DNA from: Bacteroidales bacterium
GTDB taxonomy: Bacteria > Bacteroidota > Bacteroidia > Bacteroidales > P3
Reading direction: 5' to 3'
Assembly (NCBI GenBank): GCA_017988355.1
Contig: JAGNRX010000011.1
Coordinates: 1-13,096, forward strand
Length of the DNA: 13,096 nucleotides
In this document: positions 1-6,809 of the stretch, one piece after another
Numbering within the stretch: the first letter of the stretch is position 1
Layout of the letters: every line of letters starts with the position of its first letter
Translations under genes and position numbers: made by a program
The notes under the pieces: generated by a model
What the model saw: only the letters and a program-made list of their open reading frames with translations
What the model was told of the DNA's origin: nothing
Database searches by the model: none

Positions 1-85
1 CAATAATAGCTTCAAGTCTCCCAATTGCTTCTTCGTTTTTGTTATCTTCAATTAAGGATTTAATTATTTTATATGCCTCTTCCAT
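1..85 (-). CDS. N-terminal fragment of a small helical (possibly TPR-like) protein, cut by window edge
   Basis: An ATG at 85-83 on the minus strand opens a frame that stays open for 28 codons to the window edge. The visible residues are charged and predicted helical (starting MEEAYKIIKSLIEDNK, then an EEAIGRLEAI stretch). The EEAI..L spacing resembles the second helix of a tetratricopeptide-like unit, but one partial repeat is not enough to assign a family. It lies downstream of rimO on the same strand after a 114-bp gap, so it may have its own promoter. No Shine-Dalgarno is seen, as for its neighbours. It could be a short spurious frame, but length, composition and position favour a real gene start. 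Confidence 0.5.
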   Translation of the reverse strand, partial: MEEAYKIIKSLIEDNKNEEAIGRLEAII

Positions 86-199
86 TATTCTATTTTTACT
101 ATTAATAAATTATATTATCAATACTATTAGCTCTTTTCTAAAGTATCGACTCCTTATATATCGGAAAAAACAACGAAATATTATATCCTTTGGAAAATT

Positions 200-1489
200 T
201 TAGATGATTTCTCCTATTAAATCAAATTCAACAGCGTCAACTATCTTAACTTTATAGAAATTTCCAACTTCCAATTTAAATGTATCTGATATTAGGACTT
301 CGTTGTCAACCTCAGGACTATCATACTCTGTTCTCGCAATCCAGAAATCCATTTCTCTTCTATCAATAACAACTTCAAGTTCTTTTCCTATCTTGGTTTG
401 ATTTATTTCTAAGGATATATTTTGTTGAATATCTAAGAGTTCATCGAAACGTTCTTGCTTTGTCTCTTCAGAAACATCATCTTCAAGTTCATAAGCTGAT
501 GTACCTTCCTCAGGAGAATACATAAAACATCCCATTCTCTCAAAACGCATCTGCTCAACAAATGATTTCAACTCCTCGAAGTCTTCTTCAGTTTCACCAG
601 GGTAACCAACAATAAAAGTTGTTCTAAATGCAATATCAGGAACAATACTTCTAATTTTCGATACCAAGCTCTTGGTTTCTTCCGAGTCAATATTCCTTTT
701 CATTGAAGAAAGAATTGATGTATTAATATGTTGAAGAGGTAAGTCAATATAGTTACATATCTTTTCTTCCTTTTGCATTAGTTCAATTACATCCAATGGG
801 AATTGATGAGGATAGGTGTATTGGAGACGAATCCATTTCAAATCTTCAATCTTTACTAATTCTCTTAATAGGTCAGCAAGTCTTCTTTCTTTATAGATAT
901 CAAGTCCGTAATAGGTTGTGTCTTGTGCAATAAGTATTATTTCTCTTACTCCTGATTTTACTAACTTCTTTGCTTCTTCAACCAAGTCTTCTATTGGTCT
1001 GGATATATTTTTCCCTCTTATTAAAGGAATAGCACAATAGGAACAATCCCTATCGCAACCCTCAGCAATCTTAAGATAAGCATAGTGTTTTGGAGTGCTG
1101 ATTGCTCTTTCGGTATAATAAGAACCTTCAACATTAGTATCTAAATATTCTAATATCTTTTCATATTCAAATACGCCAAAGTATTCATCAACCAAAGGGA
1201 TTTCTTCTTTCAAATCATCCTTATATCTTTGAGACAAACAACCACAGACAATAACTTTACCTACCTTTTGGGTTTGTTTGAAAGCACATTGAAGCAATAT
1301 ATTATTAATTGATTCCTCTTTGGCATCACCAATAAATCCACAAGTATTAACAATTACAACATCGAAGTATTGTTTCGATCCTTCATAAGTTACCTTATGT
1401 CCTTTTTTAAGTAAGTGTCCTGCTAAGAACTCTGAATCTACTGTGTTTTTTGAACAACCTAAGGTGACGATATTTATATTTAAACTCAT
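200..1489 (-). CDS. rimO: Ribosomal protein S12 methylthiotransferase RimO
   Basis: Cytosolic radical-SAM enzyme that adds a methylthio group to a conserved aspartate of ribosomal protein S12 (established for the family). The 429 residues are close to the usual 430-440. Layout: N-terminal UPF0004 domain with its three cluster cysteines at C12 (GCSKN), C50 (NTCGF) and C84 (CGCLSQRY); radical-SAM domain with the CxxxCxxC motif at C145, C149 and C152 (CDRDCSYC); C-terminal TRAM-like segment from about residue 365. The order of motifs and the segment LIRGKNISRP after the cluster fit the MiaB/RimO family; overall similarity favours RimO over MiaB or MtaB. The ATG is 11 bp downstream of the preceding gene's stop, so the two are probably co-transcribed. 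No cysteine ligand is missing. Confidence 0.93.
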   Translation of the reverse strand: MSLNINIVTLGCSKNTVDSEFLAGHLLKKGHKVTYEGSKQYFDVVIVNTCGFIGDAKEESINNILLQCAFKQTQKVGKVIVCGCLSQRYKDDLKEEIPLVDEYFGVFEYEKILEYLDTNVEGSYYTERAISTPKHYAYLKIAEGCDRDCSYCAIPLIRGKNISRPIEDLVEEAKKLVKSGVREIILIAQDTTYYGLDIYKERRLADLLRELVKIEDLKWIRLQYTYPHQFPLDVIELMQKEEKICNYIDLPLQHINTSILSSMKRNIDSEETKSLVSKIRSIVPDIAFRTTFIVGYPGETEEDFEELKSFVEQMRFERMGCFMYSPEEGTSAYELEDDVSEETKQERFDELLDIQQNISLEINQTKIGKELEVVIDRREMDFWIARTEYDSPEVDNEVLISDTFKLEVGNFYKVKIVDAVEFDLIGEII

Positions 1490-1500
1490 TTTTGTTTTGA

Positions 1501-2217
1501 TTATAGTTTTATTCTAACTCCTACAGAACAATCTAAACGGTATAGATTTTCTGATTGACTTAAGCTTTTCTTTTCTTCTCCAACAGTTAGTTTATTGACG
1601 TTTGCTCCAAGAAAACCAAGATTAAAACCAACTGAAATAAAATCATTGATTGAATAGTCTACTCCTGCGTCTAATCCCCAGCCAAAACTATGGCCAGTGT
1701 AAACAGAACTTTTAGCAATAGTTGTTAGTGCAGGACTAATACCAACCTTTGTTTCTGAATTCCTAAGAGACATATATCCTACAGTTGCTCTTGCATACAG
1801 ATTATATCTTTCTGAAAAAGTAGGGAATATATACTTGAAGGATGGTCCAACATAGAAAATATAGATATCATCCTTAAGCTCTACTCCTGCATTTGCTAAT
1901 TTATCTTTATCAGAAGAAAGAGCATTGCCAGAAGTGAAAGCAGAGGTTTTAAATCCAAATGCTAAAGAAGATTTGAATGAGTAGTCGTAGGCAAAATTAA
2001 TTTGAAATCCATGTCTAAGACTATTATAATGATTAGAATTATCAGTTTGATTTGTGAATAATTCATTTGGCTTTGAAGATAATCTATAAGAATAGCCTAA
2101 ATCCATTGAGAAATTGTGATGATTTTTTGGCATTTTATTATCTTGTTTCTCTTGTGCACTTACCAATAGTGAAGAGAAAAGAAATGTAAATAATAATAAT
2201 ATTCTGGTTAGGTTCAT
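1501..2217 (-). CDS. Secreted outer-membrane beta-barrel protein (OmpA/porin-like superfamily), function unknown
   Basis: A 238-residue protein with a clear signal peptide: basic N-terminus (MNLTR), hydrophobic core ILLLFTFLFSSLLV, and probable cleavage after SAQ near residue 22. The mature part alternates hydrophobic and polar residues in amphipathic strands, is rich in Gly/Tyr/Phe/Asn, and ends in a strand-like YRLDCSVGVRIKL. This is the pattern of small 8-stranded outer-membrane barrels (the OMP_b-brl type domains common in Bacteroidota). It contains a single cysteine near the C-terminus. It lies between ftsY (25 bp upstream) and rimO (11 bp downstream) and probably shares their transcript. 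The family is inferred from composition and strand pattern. No substrate or role can be assigned. Confidence 0.8.
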   Translation of the reverse strand: MNLTRILLLFTFLFSSLLVSAQEKQDNKMPKNHHNFSMDLGYSYRLSSKPNELFTNQTDNSNHYNSLRHGFQINFAYDYSFKSSLAFGFKTSAFTSGNALSSDKDKLANAGVELKDDIYIFYVGPSFKYIFPTFSERYNLYARATVGYMSLRNSETKVGISPALTTIAKSSVYTGHSFGWGLDAGVDYSINDFISVGFNLGFLGANVNKLTVGEEKKSLSQSENLYRLDCSVGVRIKL

Positions 2218-2242
2218 TTTAATAATTAATTAGTTTATTTTT

Positions 2243-3196
2243 TTACTGTTCAAATAGGCTATTAACAAAGGCTGCACGATTAAAAAGTTGAAGGTCTTCC
2301 ATCTTCTCACCAAGACCTATGTATCTTACAGGGATTTTGAACTGGTCTGAAATACCTATAACAACTCCTCCCTTTGCAGTGCCGTCAAGCTTAGTAAGTG
2401 CTAAGGCATTAACCTGGGTTACGGAAGTGAATTGTTTTACTTGTTCTATTGCATTTTGCCCTGTTGAGGCATCAAGAACTAAAAGAACTTCGTGAGGGGA
2501 GTTAGGGATAACCTTTTGCATCACATTATGAATCTTGGACAATTCATTCATAAGTCCTATTTTGTTGTGGAGTCTTCCTGCAGTGTCAATAATTACAACA
2601 TCTGCTTTTTTTGCAACTGCTGATTTGAGAGTGTCAAAAGCAACTGAGGCTGGGTCTGCATTCATACCCTGCGATACAATTTCAACTCCTACCCTTTCAG
2701 ACCAAATAGTTATTTGATCAACTGCTGCCGCGCGAAATGTGTCAGCTGCTCCCAAAATAACAGTCTTGCCTGCTTTTTTGAATTGGTAAGCTAATTTTCC
2801 TATCGTTGTTGTTTTTCCAACTCCATTTACTCCAACAACCATAATTACATAAGGTTCTTTACCATCAGGAAAGGAAAAACTCTCTCTCTCCTCCAATTCA
2901 TTTTCTTGAAGAAGGTCAATAATTTCTTCTTTTAATATTTTATTTAGCTCTGCAGTTCCTAAGTACTTGTCTTTTGAAACCCTTTTCTCTATCCTATCAA
3001 TGATTCTTATGGTGGTTTCAACTCCAACATCAGATTCAACAAGTATTTGTTCAAGATTATCTAAGACCTCTTCATCAACCTTAGACTTTCCTATTATTGC
3101 TTTAGATATCTTAGAAAATACAGATTGCTTAGTCTTTTCTAAACCATTATCTAATGTCTCTTTTTTATCCTTTGAAAAAAATGAAAAAACTCCCAT
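2243..3196 (-). CDS. ftsY: Signal recognition particle receptor FtsY
   Basis: SRP receptor GTPase that docks the Ffh-ribosome complex at the inner membrane for co-translational insertion. The 317 residues comprise a very short N-terminal lead (MGVFSFFSKDKK, an aromatic/basic amphipathic stretch likely to contact lipid), a helical N domain (about 20-100), and the GTPase G domain. Motifs: P-loop GVNGVGKTT at 122-130, DTFRAAA at 152-158, DTAGR at 204-208, TKLDGTAKGG at 268-277 and the closing GLGE at 294-297. The long acidic A domain of E. coli FtsY is absent, as is usual in Bacteroidota. An intrinsic terminator at 3264-3298 separates it from the rpmG/DUF4295 unit, so ftsY probably starts from its own promoter in the 67 bp that remain. 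TATTTTAG at 3230-3223 is a one-mismatch -7 candidate. Confidence 0.97.
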   Translation of the reverse strand: MGVFSFFSKDKKETLDNGLEKTKQSVFSKISKAIIGKSKVDEEVLDNLEQILVESDVGVETTIRIIDRIEKRVSKDKYLGTAELNKILKEEIIDLLQENELEERESFSFPDGKEPYVIMVVGVNGVGKTTTIGKLAYQFKKAGKTVILGAADTFRAAAVDQITIWSERVGVEIVSQGMNADPASVAFDTLKSAVAKKADVVIIDTAGRLHNKIGLMNELSKIHNVMQKVIPNSPHEVLLVLDASTGQNAIEQVKQFTSVTQVNALALTKLDGTAKGGVVIGISDQFKIPVRYIGLGEKMEDLQLFNRAAFVNSLFEQ

Positions 3197-3263
3197 ATTG
3201 TATTCATTAATTAAATAATCCGCTAAAATAAGAAAAAATTCAATACCTTAGGCTTTAAACAAT

Positions 3264-3298
3264 AAAAAAGTTGTCCTTCCCTCACAGAAAGACAACTT
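3264..3298 (-). terminator. Intrinsic terminator after the DUF4295 gene
   Basis: On the minus strand AAGTTGTC (3298-3291) pairs with GACAACTT (3275-3268). The stem extends inward by TTTC/GAAG with one T-G wobble, giving about 12 bp around a 7-nt loop, and is followed at once by a run of six T. It lies between the DUF4295 stop and ftsY, so it should end most rpmG-DUF4295 transcripts. Confidence 0.8.
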
Positions 3299-3333
3299 CT
3301 TAACTACATATCAATCTATATATTTGTTATGTA

Positions 3334-3489
3334 TTATTTCTTTGCTAAATAATCTTGAACATTTTCTGAACCGATTATCTCTTCCTTAAAGGCATAAGCA
3401 CCTGTTTTAGGAGAATGAGCCATACGAATAACCTTAGCGTAACTTTTACCTGTGGTTGTTTTTAGTGTTGCAACTACTTTCTTTGCCAT
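3334..3489 (-). CDS. DUF4295 family small ribosome-associated protein
   Basis: A 51-residue basic protein beginning MAKKVVATLKTTTGKSYAKV and ending DYLAKK. It matches the Bacteroidota-specific DUF4295 family, which is usually encoded directly after rpmG, as here (18-bp gap). From memory, and unverified, this family corresponds to an extra large-subunit protein (bL38) seen in Flavobacterium ribosome structures; the basic composition and location beside L33 support a ribosomal role. The start is fixed by a GGAGG eight bases upstream, exceptional in this window. A terminator follows 36 bp after the stop. There are no cysteines, signal peptide or membrane segment. Confidence 0.9.
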   Translation of the reverse strand: MAKKVVATLKTTTGKSYAKVIRMAHSPKTGAYAFKEEIIGSENVQDYLAKK

Positions 3490-3497
3490 ATCTTAAT

Positions 3498-3502
3498 CCT
3501 CC
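3498..3502 (-). promoter_or_regulatory. Perfect Shine-Dalgarno (GGAGG) for the DUF4295 gene
   Basis: On the minus strand GGAGG lies 8 nt upstream of the ATG at 3489, in the short gap after the rpmG stop codon. No other gene in the window has such a site. Bacteroidota ribosomes are reported to sequester the anti-Shine-Dalgarno, so a full-strength site may be a special control element and not routine. Confidence 0.7.
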
Positions 3503-3507
3503 GTAAA

Positions 3508-3696
3508 TTATTTAATTTCTTTATGTACTGTTACACGCTTAAGGATTGAGTTATATTTCTTTAACTCTAAACGTCCTGGTGTATTTTTCTTCGATTTAGT
3601 TGTTATATAGCGAGATGTACCAGGCATTCCAGATGTCTTGTGTTCTGTACATTCCATTATAACTTGAATTCTTGCGTCTTTTGATTTTTTTGCCAT
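3508..3696 (-). CDS. rpmG: 50S ribosomal protein L33 (bL33)
   Basis: A 62-residue basic protein starting [20 protein letters not shown] and containing the L33 signature around [19 protein letters not shown]. It is the cysteine-poor form: only C16 is present and the two CxxC zinc pairs of C+ L33 are missing. The ATG at 3696 is chosen over an in-frame TTG 33 bases upstream because that TTG overlaps the -7 promoter box and the family starts at MAKK. DUF4295 follows in the same transcript. In most Bacteroidota rpmB (L28) sits just upstream; here that place is taken by a gene for a secreted protein, and a promoter lies between the two. Confidence 0.96.
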   Translation of the reverse strand: MAKKSKDARIQVIMECTEHKTSGMPGTSRYITTKSKKNTPGRLELKKYNSILKRVTVHKEIK

Positions 3697-3718
3697 TTCT
3701 ATTATGATTTTGGGAGTG

Positions 3719-3726
3719 CAAAAGTA
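3719..3726 (-). promoter_or_regulatory. Promoter -7 box (TACTTTTG) for rpmG-DUF4295
   Basis: The minus strand reads TACTTTTGCAC, an exact match to the Bacteroidota -7 consensus TAnnTTTG. The ATG lies 22 nt further on, giving a leader of about 15 nt. No convincing TTG-type -33 element is seen. The box lies between the stop of the upstream gene and rpmG, so rpmG is transcribed independently. Confidence 0.7.
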
Positions 3727-3746
3727 CAAACTATTTTATTACCTAC

Positions 3747-4304
3747 CTAATTTTTCTTCCAAAAAAAGATTTTTTTCATTCTTGTCCAGAAAGATTTCTT
3801 TTCTTGTTTCGGTTCTACTTTTTGATTATCAATATCATTTTGATCTAAGTTCAGCTCCATTTCATTCTCTTTCACCTTAATGTTTTCTTTAATATCAAAA
3901 CGCTCTGCTAATTTTCCGATAAAGAAAGCTCTATTATAGGTGTTCTTAGAATAGTTTCGATAAAACCCTTGAATAGAGTTATCTCCTTTTTCAAAACTAT
4001 GAGATATCCTTCCAATATAACCATCCCTACAATCTACTTCTAATGAAAGAAACTGAATGTCACCTTCCTCATTCCTTTTAGATGAAGGCTCTCTAATTAC
4101 ATCAAATTCAATAAAACGAATTGTTGTGAATTTCAAAAGCTTGGTTCTGATTTCCAATAATTCAGTATCGGTTGTCTTAGCACTCACGCCAATTACTACC
4201 AAAGTGTCATCTATATATATTGGGTTGCCTTTTAGATTCTCTACCTGAGCCATCGCCATCCCCGTTATTAGAGAAAACACTATAAGAAAAAACAATTTCT
4301 TCAT
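3747..4304 (-). CDS. Secreted protein of unknown function with basic-aromatic C-terminal tail
   Basis: I do not recognise this 185-residue protein. It has a standard signal peptide (MKKLFFLIVFSLITGMAMA, cleavage likely before Q20), so the mature protein starts at QVENLKGNP in the periplasm or beyond. Residues 30-130 look like a small alpha/beta domain, with strands around DTLVVIGV, RFIEFDVI and IQFLSLEVDC and one cysteine near residue 92. After a polar, acidic linker (about 140-165) it ends in a tryptophan- and lysine-rich tail (FWTRMKKIFFWKKN) that could form an amphipathic membrane-binding helix. It has its own consensus promoter and ends only 50 bp before rpmG. No SD and no lipobox. Confidence 0.75.
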   Translation of the reverse strand: MKKLFFLIVFSLITGMAMAQVENLKGNPIYIDDTLVVIGVSAKTTDTELLEIRTKLLKFTTIRFIEFDVIREPSSKRNEEGDIQFLSLEVDCRDGYIGRISHSFEKGDNSIQGFYRNYSKNTYNRAFFIGKLAERFDIKENIKVKENEMELNLDQNDIDNQKVEPKQEKKSFWTRMKKIFFWKKN

Positions 4305-4325
4305 ATATTATCTTGTATTTTGGTG

Positions 4326-4333
4326 CAAAAATA
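4326..4333 (-). promoter_or_regulatory. Promoter -7 box (TATTTTTG) for the secreted unknown gene
   Basis: The minus strand reads TATTTTTGCACC, an exact TAnnTTTG match 21 nt upstream of the ATG at 4304. It shares the extension TTTTGCAC with the rpmG and sufB promoters. No clear -33 element. Confidence 0.7.
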
Positions 4334-4386
4334 ACAAACTTTCCTTAGAATTGAAGAATATTTACTAAAAATCAAGTAAAAACTAT

Positions 4387-4491
4387 CTCTTTGTTTCATT
4401 TTTCTAACTCTGCGTATTAATTTTCTAACTCTTTGTTTTAATTTTCTAAAACAGCGTTTCAGTAAATCGATTCAGCGTTTTAAATATGGTT
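4387..4491. repeat. Five-unit degenerate 21-bp tandem array in the divergent intergenic region
   Basis: Units start at 4387, 4408, 4429, 4450 and 4471, each exactly 21 bp. The first three share CTCT...GT.T.A.TTTTCTAA (units 1 and 3 agree at 19 of 21 positions, 2 and 3 at 18 of 21). Units 4 and 5 keep only the core CAGCGTTT plus the 21-bp register. Two helical turns per unit would place each core on the same DNA face. The array ends about 36 bp upstream of the lpxC -7 box. It has no coding potential. Confidence 0.7.
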
Positions 4492-4527
4492 TTTCCTTTT
4501 TATGGTGATAGCATTCAAAAAATATTA

Positions 4528-4535
4528 TATCTTTG
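4528..4535 (+). promoter_or_regulatory. Promoter -7 box (TATCTTTG) for lpxC/fabZ-lpxA
   Basis: Exact match to TAnnTTTG, followed by CAA. The ATG at 4550 is 14 nt downstream, implying a very short leader of about 8 nt. No TTG-type -33 element at the usual distance. Confidence 0.7.
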
Positions 4536-4549
4536 CAAATTGATTAACT

Positions 4550-5938
4550 ATGGAGCAACAAAACACAATTAAGTCGAAACTTACTCTTAGTGGTAAGGGG
4601 TTACATTTTGGTAAAGATGTAACTGTATCTATATTACCTGCTGATGCTAATACTGGTATTAATTTTTGCAGAGTTGATTTAGAAAACAAACCTATTATTC
4701 CAGCCCTTATTAAATATGTAACTGATACCTCTCGAGGAACTACCCTTGAAAAAGATGGAGTTAAGGTTGCAACAATGGAACATCTTATGGCTTCTCTTCA
4801 TTTTTTCAATATTGACAATGTTCTTATTGAAATAGATTCAGAGGAGGTACCTATTTTAGATGGAAGTTCTAAACTATGGGTTGAAGCAATAAATAAGGTT
4901 GGAATTAGACCGCAGATTGGAAATAGATACTATTATTCAGTTAAAGAACCTATAACATATAGAGACGAGAAAAGAGGAATTGAGCTAAGCGTTTTACCTT
5001 ATGATGGGTTTAAGGTTGATATTACTATTGACTATAACTCTACAGTTCTTGAAAAGCAATCTTTTAGTATTGATTCACTTAATAGTTTTGACAAAGAAAT
5101 TGCAAATTGTAGGACTTTTGTTTTCCTGCATGAAATTGAACAATTGCTTAAACTTAATTTAATTAAGGGGGGTGATTTAGATAATGCATTAGTATTTGTT
5201 GAGGAGGCTCTAAGTCAAGAACAAATTGATCATTTAGCAAAGGTATTTAATAAGAATCCAAAGAATATTAAGGCCGAAAAAGGCATACTTAATCATAATA
5301 TAAAACATTTTGATAACGAACCTGCAAGGCATAAACTATTAGATTTTATAGGAGATATAAAACTATTAGGAATAAATGTTAAGGGCCATTTTATTTTAAA
5401 ACGTCCAGGACATCATGCTAATACAGAATTTGCAAAACTAATAAAGAAAGTAATTATGGAAAAAATGATAGGGGCTCCTCACTACGACCCTGACAAAGAA
5501 CCTGTGTTCACAATAAAAGATATTAAAAACTTCTTACCTCATAGATACCCTATGCTACTTGTTGATAAAATCATTGAAGTAGGTGAAGAATATCTTGTTG
5601 GAGTTAAGAATGTAACTGGTAATGAAGATTTTTTCAATGGACACTTCCCTGAAGAACCTGTTATGCCAGGAGTTTTAGTTGTTGAGGCAATGGCTCAAAC
5701 TGGAGGGATTTTAGTTCTAAAAGACTATGAAGACACTGAAAACTATGCAACTTATTTCTTGAAAATTGATGGAGTTAAATTCCGTGGAAAAGTTGTTCCT
5801 GGTGACACATTAGTTTTCCGTTTATCATTAATTGAACCTGTAAGAAGAGGTCTTGTAAAGATGAAGGGCGAGGCTTATGTTGGATCAAAATTAGTTGTGG
5901 AAGCAGAGCTTATGGCTCAAATTGCTAAAAATAAATAA
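4550..5938 (+). CDS. lpxC/fabZ: Bifunctional UDP-3-O-acyl-GlcNAc deacetylase / 3-hydroxyacyl-ACP dehydratase (LpxC-FabZ fusion)
   Basis: A fusion of two cytosolic enzymes, 462 residues, the form typical of Bacteroidales. The LpxC part (about 1-305) catalyses the committed, zinc-dependent deacetylation step of lipid A synthesis. Visible residues are E77/H78 in MEHLMASLH, H261 and D265 in ARHKLLDFIGD (zinc ligands with H78) and the GHH at 287-289 corresponding to the catalytic histidine segment. The FabZ part (about 318-462) dehydrates 3-hydroxyacyl-ACP: LPHRYPMLLVDKI at 329-341, the catalytic His in NGHFPEEPVMPG (H365) and Glu in VVEAMAQTGG (E379). Both active sites look intact. lpxA follows 17 bp later. 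lpxD, which commonly lies upstream in this phylum, is not in the window. Confidence 0.97.
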   Translation: MEQQNTIKSKLTLSGKGLHFGKDVTVSILPADANTGINFCRVDLENKPIIPALIKYVTDTSRGTTLEKDGVKVATMEHLMASLHFFNIDNVLIEIDSEEVPILDGSSKLWVEAINKVGIRPQIGNRYYYSVKEPITYRDEKRGIELSVLPYDGFKVDITIDYNSTVLEKQSFSIDSLNSFDKEIANCRTFVFLHEIEQLLKLNLIKGGDLDNALVFVEEALSQEQIDHLAKVFNKNPKNIKAEKGILNHNIKHFDNEPARHKLLDFIGDIKLLGINVKGHFILKRPGHHANTEFAKLIKKVIMEKMIGAPHYDPDKEPVFTIKDIKNFLPHRYPMLLVDKIIEVGEEYLVGVKNVTGNEDFFNGHFPEEPVMPGVLVVEAMAQTGGILVLKDYEDTENYATYFLKIDGVKFRGKVVPGDTLVFRLSLIEPVRRGLVKMKGEAYVGSKLVVEAELMAQIAKNK

Positions 5939-5955
5939 CAATTTAAAACAAAACT

Positions 5956-6732
5956 ATGAATCAACCATTAGCTTATATTCACCCTGATGCAAAGATTGGT
6001 AAGAATGTTAAAATAGAGCCTTTTGCAGTAATATATGAAGATGTAGAAATTGGAGACGACTCATGGATTGGTCCTCATGTTACTATATTCCCTGGCGCAA
6101 GAATTGGTAAGAACAATAAAATCTTCCCTTACGCATCAATAAGTGCTATTCCTCAGGATTTAAAATTTGCAGGAGAAAAAACTACTGTTATTATTGGCGA
6201 CAATAATACAATTAGAGAATCTGTGACAATTAATAGAGGAACTGTTGCCTTAGGACATACTAAGATTGGGAGCAATAATCTTATTATGGCTTATGCTCAC
6301 ATTGCTCATGATTGTGTTATTGGAGACAACTGCGTTTTGGCTAATGGTGCAACACTTGGTGGCCATATTGAAATTGGAGACTATGCAATTATTGGAGGTT
6401 TGAGTGCAATTCATCAGTTTACAAGAATTGGATCTCATGTAATTCTTATGGGAGGTTCATTAGTTGACAAAGATGTTCCACCATATATAAAGGGAGGTAA
6501 ATTTCCTTTATCCTATTGTGGAATAAACTCAGTTGGACTTGCAAGAAGAGGTTTTGACCAAGAAACAATCAATAAAATAAAAGACTATTACACCATAGTT
6601 TTCCAATCAGGACTTAACTACACAAAAGCATTTGAAGAATTAAAGAAACTACCTGAAACACCAGCTCTAAAAGAAATAATTGATTTTATCTCTAAAGCAG
6701 AAAGAGGATTAATTAAGGGTTTCAGAGAATAG
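5956..6732 (+). CDS. lpxA: Acyl-ACP:UDP-N-acetylglucosamine O-acyltransferase LpxA
   Basis: Trimeric left-handed beta-helix enzyme that puts a 3-hydroxyacyl chain on UDP-GlcNAc, the first step of lipid A synthesis in the cytosol. The 258 residues are the family length. Hexapeptide repeats (IGKNVK, IGDDSW, IGPHVT, IGKNNK and so on) run from about 13 to 170. The catalytic His is H118 in AHIAHDC, with the usual second-shell IHQF at 152-155. The position matching E. coli G173 (the acyl-chain ruler) is G166 by an offset of 7 anchored at both histidines, so a long acyl chain is expected (inference). The C-terminal helical part contains GLARRGFDQETI and ends in RGLIKGFRE. It is the last gene of the lpxC/fabZ unit, closed by the hairpin at 6776-6809. 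Confidence 0.97.
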   Translation: MNQPLAYIHPDAKIGKNVKIEPFAVIYEDVEIGDDSWIGPHVTIFPGARIGKNNKIFPYASISAIPQDLKFAGEKTTVIIGDNNTIRESVTINRGTVALGHTKIGSNNLIMAYAHIAHDCVIGDNCVLANGATLGGHIEIGDYAIIGGLSAIHQFTRIGSHVILMGGSLVDKDVPPYIKGGKFPLSYCGINSVGLARRGFDQETINKIKDYYTIVFQSGLNYTKAFEELKKLPETPALKEIIDFISKAERGLIKGFRE

Positions 6733-6775
6733 AAAGAATTCTATCAGACAAATACAGAAGTATAATACATAATAA

Positions 6776-6809
6776 AAAAATAGAGAGGATTTATATTCTC
6801 TCTATTTTT
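6776..6809. terminator. Bidirectional intrinsic terminator between convergent lpxA and tsaE
   Basis: AAAAATAGAGAG (6776-6787) pairs perfectly with CTCTCTATTTTT (6798-6809). Inside it GAT/ATT can add a wobble and two A-T pairs, leaving a 4-nt loop. Each strand has a U-tract after the stem, so it can stop transcripts from both sides. The hairpin includes the tsaE stop codon and last codons. Confidence 0.85.

Noticed and set aside
86..199. Possible terminator or promoter between rimO and the partial gene at the left edge
   Set aside because: Only one-mismatch -7 boxes (TACTTTAG at 145-138, TAGTATTG at 126-119) and no stable hairpin were found; too weak to annotate in A+T-rich DNA.
2535..3218. 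Plus-strand open frames of 60 and 83 codons opposite ftsY
   Set aside because: They are antisense shadows of a clear ftsY coding region, with no promoter or recognisable product.
3697..3729. Extension of rpmG to an in-frame TTG at 3729
   Set aside because: The extra 11 residues are unlike L33 and the TTG overlaps the -7 box; the ATG at 3696 gives the family's MAKK start.
6250..6438. Minus-strand 62-codon frame opposite lpxA
   Set aside because: It mirrors the hexapeptide repeats of lpxA and has no independent support.
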